Assembly (NCBI GenBank): GCA_041688815.1
Contig: JBDNHK010000057.1
Coordinates: 62,001-126,000 of the forward strand
Length of the DNA: 64,000 nucleotides
Reading direction: 5' to 3'
Source: Rhabdothermincola_A sp041688815
GTDB lineage: Bacteria; Actinomycetota; Acidimicrobiia; Acidimicrobiales; Acidimicrobilacustridaceae
Shown here: piece by piece, positions 60,195-64,000 of the stretch
Layout of the letters: every line of letters begins with the position of its first letter
How positions within the stretch are numbered: position 1 is the stretch's first letter
Notes under the pieces: model-generated
Databases searched by the model: none
The model's input: only the letters and a program-made list of their open reading frames with translations
Told to the model about the DNA's origin: nothing
Made by a program: the position numbers and the translations under genes

Positions 60195-60872
60195 TCAGCG
60201 GCGTCCGAAGCCCCCGACCTTGTACTCGACTCGCTCACGCGCCCAGGGAATCGCCTTGAGGCGCTCTCGGGGTATGGGCGTCCCCGACACCTCGCAGATG
60301 CCGTAGGTCCCGATCTCCATCTTGTGCAGAGCCCGGTCGATCTCCTCGATCTGGCCCCGGAACTGAGCCGACAGGAGCAGATCGCGCTGGCGCTCCACGG
60401 CGAGAGTGTCGCCTTCGCCCGACTCCTCGTCGAACTGCACGTCGCCGGGCTCGCGGAGCTCGGCCAGGGAATTGGCTTCCTCGGTGAGGATGTCAGCGTC
60501 GCGCAAGAACCGCTTCCGCGCCGTGTAGAGCAGCGCCTCCTGGGACTCGAGGAACCGGGTGTCGAAGACCTTCTTGGGCGGCACCTTCTTGACGGGAGCC
60601 TTGGCCGCAGCCGCCTTCTTGACCGGGGCCTTCTTGACCGGGGCCTTCTTGACCGGGGCCTTCTTGACCGGGGCCTTCCGGGCCGGGGCCTTCCGGGCCG
60701 GGGCCTTCCGGGCCGGGGCCTTCCGGGCCGGGGCCTTCCGGGCCGGGGCCTTCCGGGCCGGGGCCTTCCGGGCCGGGGCCTTCCGGGCCGGGGCCTTCCG
60801 GGCCGGGGCCTTGGCCGCAACCTTCTTGGCCGGAACCTTGGTCGAAGCCTTCTTGGCAGCTGAGGTGCTCAC
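60195..60872 (-). CDS. DksA/TraR-like protein with a Lys/Ala/Pro-rich repeat domain
   Basis: The 225-residue protein has two parts. Residues about 1-100 are histone-H1-like: nine KAPAR repeats followed by four KAPVK repeats. The rest is a TraR/DksA-like coiled coil (FDTRFLESQEALLYTARKRFLRDADILTEEAN) and a C4-type finger that is degenerate: GTYGICEVSGTPIPRERLKAIPWA keeps one Cys, and the remaining zinc ligands are replaced. The basic tail should bind DNA or RNA without specificity. The C-terminal part may bind RNA polymerase. It is the first gene of the operon with lspA and rluD. Confidence 0.85.
   Translation of the reverse strand: MSTSAAKKASTKVPAKKVAAKAPARKAPARKAPARKAPARKAPARKAPARKAPARKAPARKAPARKAPVKKAPVKKAPVKKAPVKKAAAAKAPVKKVPPKKVFDTRFLESQEALLYTARKRFLRDADILTEEANSLAELREPGDVQFDEESGEGDTLAVERQRDLLLSAQFRGQIEEIDRALHKMEIGTYGICEVSGTPIPRERLKAIPWARERVEYKVGGFGRR
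60613..60810 (-). repeat. 15-bp tandem array inside the DksA-like gene
   Basis: A 15-bp unit encodes KAPAR nine times (units at 60676-60810) and a variant KAPVK four times (60616-60675). The nine copies are identical at the DNA level, so the array is recent or kept uniform by slippage. Copy number is likely to vary between strains, always in steps of five residues. Confidence 0.9.
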
Positions 60873-61112
60873 GTGAGTACTGACCCTCTCGGAGATCGAA
60901 GTGGCGCGGTCGACGATGCGACCACGTGATGAACGAAACGGCTCGAAGCGGGGTCAGGAGTGACGGAGCCGCAACAGGAGAGCGAGCGAACCATCGACGC
61001 CGACTTCGCTGCACGAGCCATCGAGACCTCCCTCACCCCCGCCGCAAAGGTGCCGGACCTTACGCGTCGCGGCCTCCATCGTCAAGGTGTCGGCACCGCT
61101 GGTCCCGCCGCC

Positions 61113-61118
61113 TAGCCT
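61113..61118 (+). promoter_or_regulatory. Candidate -10 (TAGCCT), leaderless ileS
   Basis: TAGCCT lies six bases before the ileS ATG at 61125. A leaderless ileS would leave no room for a T-box. Confidence 0.5.
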
Positions 61119-61124
61119 TGTCGG

Positions 61125-64000
61125 ATGGCTTTCGGCCCCGTGGACCCTGACCTCGACCTGCCCTCGCTCGAGCAGCGCGTGCTGGATGAGTGGCGAGCCA
61201 AGGACGTCGCCGCCACGGCCCGGCAGTTGCGCAAGGGCAACGAGCCCTGGGTCTTCTACGAGGGCCCACCCACCGCCAACGGCCGGCCGGGCCTGCACCA
61301 CGTGTGGGCCCGGGCCTTCAAGGACCTCTACCCACGGTTCCAGACGATGCGGGGTCGCGACGTCCCTCGCAAGGGCGGTTGGGACTGCCACGGACTTCCC
61401 GTCGAGCTCGAGGTGGAGCGCGAGCTGGGGTTGTCGACCAAGTATCAGATCGAGGCCTTCGGCATCGGCGAGTTCAATCGCCGATGCCGCGAGTCGGTCA
61501 CACGCTACGTGGCCGACTGGGAGGCCCTCACCGAGCGAGCTGGCGTCTGGATCGACACCGCCGACGCCTACTGGACGCTCGACAACAGCTACATCGAATC
61601 GGTGTGGTGGCTGATCAGCCAGCTCTGGGACAAGGGTCTGCTCTACGAAGGCCACAAGGTCTCGCCGTACTGCGGCCGCTGCGGCACCGCCCTGTCGAGC
61701 CACGAGCTGGGCCAGCCCGACGTGTACCGCGATGTCTCCGACCCGTCGGTCTACGTGCGCTTCCCGCTCGTCGATGGTGACGCCGACCTGCTGGTGTGGA
61801 CCACGACACCCTGGACGCTGATCTCCAACACCGGCGCCGCCGTGGGCCCCGAGATCGACTATGTGCAGGTTCGCGACCCCGACGGTGGGCGGGACCTGAT
61901 CATGGCCGCCGCTCGCGCTCCCGAAGATGCCGCGGTCCTACAGCACCTGCAAGGCACGGAACTGGTGGGCCGACGCTACCAACGGCCGTTCGAGGAGCTG
62001 TCGCCACCACCGGGAGCCGATGGTTGGCGGGTGGTCGCGGCGGACTTCGTCTCCACCGAGGACGGATCCGGCATCGTGCACCTCGCCCCCGCTTTCGGCG
62101 AGGACGACGCCGTCGTCGGGCGGGCCGAGGGGCTGCCCGTGCTCAACCCGGTCAACGCCGAGGCCGCCTTCGACGACACCGTGGCCCGTTTCGCCGGACG
62201 CTTCGTCAAGGACGCCGACGAGGACATCATCGCCGACCTCGACGCCCGGGGACTGCTGGTCCGCCGACTCGAGTACGAGCACACCTACCCCCACTGCTGG
62301 CGGTGCGGGACACCGCTCATCTACTGGGCCAAGACCTCGTGGTTCGTGCGCACGTCGGAGCAGCGCGCCACCCTGCTCCGCGAGAACGACACCATCGGGT
62401 GGCATCCGGAGTTCATCAAGCACGGCCGCTTCGGCAAGTGGCTCGAGGGCAACATCGACTGGGCCCTCTCGCGCGATCGCTTCTGGGGTACACCGTTGCC
62501 GATCTGGCGCTGCGACACCTGCGGGGGCGACCACTGCATCGGCTCGGTGGCGGCGCTGAGTGCACGGGCGGGACGCGATCTCACCGATCTCGACCTGCAC
62601 CGGCCCTACGTCGACGACATCACCTTCGCCTGCACCGACGCGGGGTGCACCGGCACGATGTACCGCGTCCCCCCCGTGCTCGATGCCTGGTTCGACTCCG
62701 GGGCCATGCCCAGCGCCCAGCAGCACCACCCGTTCGCCGGCGACGATCTGGCCCGCTCCTTCCCCGCCGACTTCATCTGCGAGGCCATCGATCAGACGCG
62801 TGGGTGGTTCTACTCGCTGCTGGCCGTCAACTCGCTGGTCTTCGACGCCACGCCGTACCGCAACGTCGTGTGCCTGGCCCTCATCGTCGACGAACAAGGT
62901 CAGAAGATGTCGAAGTCGAAGGGCAACGTCATCTCCCCCTTCGAGATCTTCGACACGCTCGGCGCCGACGCGCTGCGGTGGTACTTCTTCTCCGCCGGCC
63001 AGCCGTGGACTCCCCGGCGCGTGTTCCCCGAAGGCATCCGTGAGGCCACTCGACAGACCCTCCTGACCCTCTGGAACGTGTGGTCCTTCTTCGCGACCTA
63101 CGCCGACCTCGACGGCTGGACGCCCGGTGCCGACCTTCGCGACCCGGTGACCCACGTCCTCGACCGTTGGATCCTGTCCGAGCTCGACGACACGGTCGCC
63201 GCCGTCACCGATGCCCTCGAGAGCTTCGACGCGTTCGCCGGCGCCTCCCGCATCGCCTCGTTCGTGGACGACCTTTCGAACTGGTACGTGCGCCGGTCCC
63301 GGCCCCGCTTCTGGAAGGCGAGCGACCGTGCCGCCCACGCCACACTCCATGAGTGCCTCGTCACCGTGGCCCAGCTCATGGCTCCCTTCACCCCCTTCCT
63401 CGCCGAGGAGTTGTACGGAAGGCTCACCGGGGCGGCGTCGGTCCACCTGTCCGATTGGCCCGAGCCGAAGGGTCGCCACGACCCCGAGCTCGCCACGCAG
63501 ATGGCGGCGGCCCGGCGTCTCGTCGGCCTGGGTCGTGCCGCCCGCACCGAGGCCAAGGTGAAGGTCCGCCAGCCACTCCCCCGAGCCCTGCTCCTGCATC
63601 CCGGGACCGGTATCGACACCGAGGTGGAAGCCGAGATCCTCGCCGAGCTGAACGTGAAGTCGCTCGAGCGCATCGACACTCTGTCGGGGCTCATGAGCTG
63701 GACCGTGCTCCCCAACTTCCGGGTACTCGGCCCGCGTCTCGGACCACAGGTGAATGCGGTCAAGGCCGCACTGGCCGAGGCCGATGGGTCGGCGTTACAG
63801 GCTGCACTCGAGCGCGACGGATGGGTCGAGGTGGCCGGCGTGCGCCTCGACGTCAGCGAGGTGGAGGTGCGGGCGACCCGGCACGAGGCTCTGGCGCTCG
63901 TGGAAGACGACGGCTGGGCTGTGGCCCTCGACCTCGAGCTCGACGACCAGCTACGCGCCGAGGGCATGGCCCGGGAGCTGATCCGGGCCCTCAACGACGC
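61125..64000 (+). CDS. ileS: Isoleucyl-tRNA synthetase (3' end outside window)
   Basis: The frame is open from the ATG to the window end, 958 residues so far. The class I signatures are present: PTANGRPGLHHVWAR (HIGH region) and QKMSKSKGN (KMSKS). The editing domain has WTTTPWTLISNTGAAV and GIVHLAPAFGEDD. Further motifs are GWDCHGLPVELEVE, HCWRCGTPLIYWAKTSWF, and WFDSGAMPSAQ. The HWPRxR-like GLHHVW and extended C-terminal domain suggest the eukaryote-like IleS2 type found in many actinobacteria, which is often mupirocin tolerant. That subtype is an inference. Confidence 0.95.
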   Translation, partial: MAFGPVDPDLDLPSLEQRVLDEWRAKDVAATARQLRKGNEPWVFYEGPPTANGRPGLHHVWARAFKDLYPRFQTMRGRDVPRKGGWDCHGLPVELEVERELGLSTKYQIEAFGIGEFNRRCRESVTRYVADWEALTERAGVWIDTADAYWTLDNSYIESVWWLISQLWDKGLLYEGHKVSPYCGRCGTALSSHELGQPDVYRDVSDPSVYVRFPLVDGDADLLVWTTTPWTLISNTGAAVGPEIDYVQVRDPDGGRDLIMAAARAPEDAAVLQHLQGTELVGRRYQRPFEELSPPPGADGWRVVAADFVSTEDGSGIVHLAPAFGEDDAVVGRAEGLPVLNPVNAEAAFDDTVARFAGRFVKDADEDIIADLDARGLLVRRLEYEHTYPHCWRCGTPLIYWAKTSWFVRTSEQRATLLRENDTIGWHPEFIKHGRFGKWLEGNIDWALSRDRFWGTPLPIWRCDTCGGDHCIGSVAALSARAGRDLTDLDLHRPYVDDITFACTDAGCTGTMYRVPPVLDAWFDSGAMPSAQQHHPFAGDDLARSFPADFICEAIDQTRGWFYSLLAVNSLVFDATPYRNVVCLALIVDEQGQKMSKSKGNVISPFEIFDTLGADALRWYFFSAGQPWTPRRVFPEGIREATRQTLLTLWNVWSFFATYADLDGWTPGADLRDPVTHVLDRWILSELDDTVAAVTDALESFDAFAGASRIASFVDDLSNWYVRRSRPRFWKASDRAAHATLHECLVTVAQLMAPFTPFLAEELYGRLTGAASVHLSDWPEPKGRHDPELATQMAAARRLVGLGRAARTEAKVKVRQPLPRALLLHPGTGIDTEVEAEILAELNVKSLERIDTLSGLMSWTVLPNFRVLGPRLGPQVNAVKAALAEADGSALQAALERDGWVEVAGVRLDVSEVEVRATRHEALALVEDDGWAVALDLELDDQLRAEGMARELIRALND

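Noticed and set aside
60960..61115. 51-codon frame (GTG to TAG) upstream of ileS
   Set aside because: The composition is plausible, but the ribosome-site-like AGGAG directly abuts the GTG, there is no recognisable homology, and its stop lies inside the probable ileS -10. Not strong enough to call a gene.
60873..61124. Possible T-box riboswitch upstream of ileS
   Set aside because: Actinobacterial ileS often has one, and GGTGCCGGACC with GCGTCGCGG loosely recalls the antiterminator. However, the conserved T-box bulge sequence and Stem I are not found, and TAGCCT six bases before the ATG implies a leaderless transcript.

Overview
The window is about 70% GC, gene-dense chromosomal DNA from an actinobacterium. 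I infer the class Acidimicrobiia, or a close relative, from gene content rather than from any marker search. Supporting signs are a bacterial proteasome activator (Bpa/PafE), a mycothiol-synthase-like acetyltransferase, a split menaquinone cluster, many acyl-CoA enzymes, a DnaE1-type polymerase and frequent GTG/TTG starts. No rRNA, tRNA, CRISPR array, prophage or intact insertion sequence is visible.

Layout. 0-2.5 kb: the end of a type II fatty-acid synthesis operon (fabH end, fabG, acpP, fabF). 2.5-5.2 kb: fabZ-like dehydratase, Bcp peroxiredoxin, HU and an acyl-CoA dehydrogenase. 5.2-13.2 kb, minus strand: a tryptophan cluster (trpE, trpC, trpF, trpB, trpA) with a YgfZ-like protein, a J-domain membrane protein, a small ABM monooxygenase and a broken second trpB (trpB2 type). 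13.2-20.7 kb: the histidine cluster hisD-C-B-H-A, a methyltransferase, hisF and hisI, with a GroES paralogue and an alpha/beta hydrolase. 20.8-26.2 kb: nth, mshD-like GNAT, rlmN, a small membrane protein, a MaoC dehydratase and an acyl-CoA synthetase. 26.2-29.7 kb: two secreted or surface proteins, one frameshifted. 29.8-33 kb: acyl-CoA dehydrogenase, M50 protease and a VapBC pair. 33.2-43.2 kb: menaquinone genes menG, menF, menD, menH, menA and menE, interrupted by a frameshifted PBP4-type carboxypeptidase, a shortened TetR gene and an MBL-fold remnant. 43-51.6 kb: SDR, crotonase, DJ-1, aldo/keto reductase, SSP411 protein, thiolase plus DUF35 partner, and nitroreductase. 51.7-61 kb: dnaE, bpa, DUF2203, phosphodiesterase, Rrf2 regulator, rluD-lspA-dksA-like operon. 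From 61.1 kb: ileS, running off the end.

The genes are mostly anabolic housekeeping: fatty acids, tryptophan, histidine and menaquinone, plus beta-oxidation-type accessory enzymes. Coupled genes overlap by four bases, and all four junction types (ATGA, GTGA, TTGA and CTGA) occur.

Two patterns stand out. First, more than twenty genes have a TANNNT hexamer exactly 6-8 bases before the start codon, so they look leaderless. Second, several genes carry deletion scars or single-base frameshifts (trpB2, the DMFase-like gene, dacB, TetR, the MBL fragment). This could be real gene decay or assembly error. Other notable features are a pair of related long palindromes at 48.4-48.6 kb, an inverted pair of DnaA-box-like sites upstream of dnaE, and a 15-bp tandem array inside a DksA-like gene.
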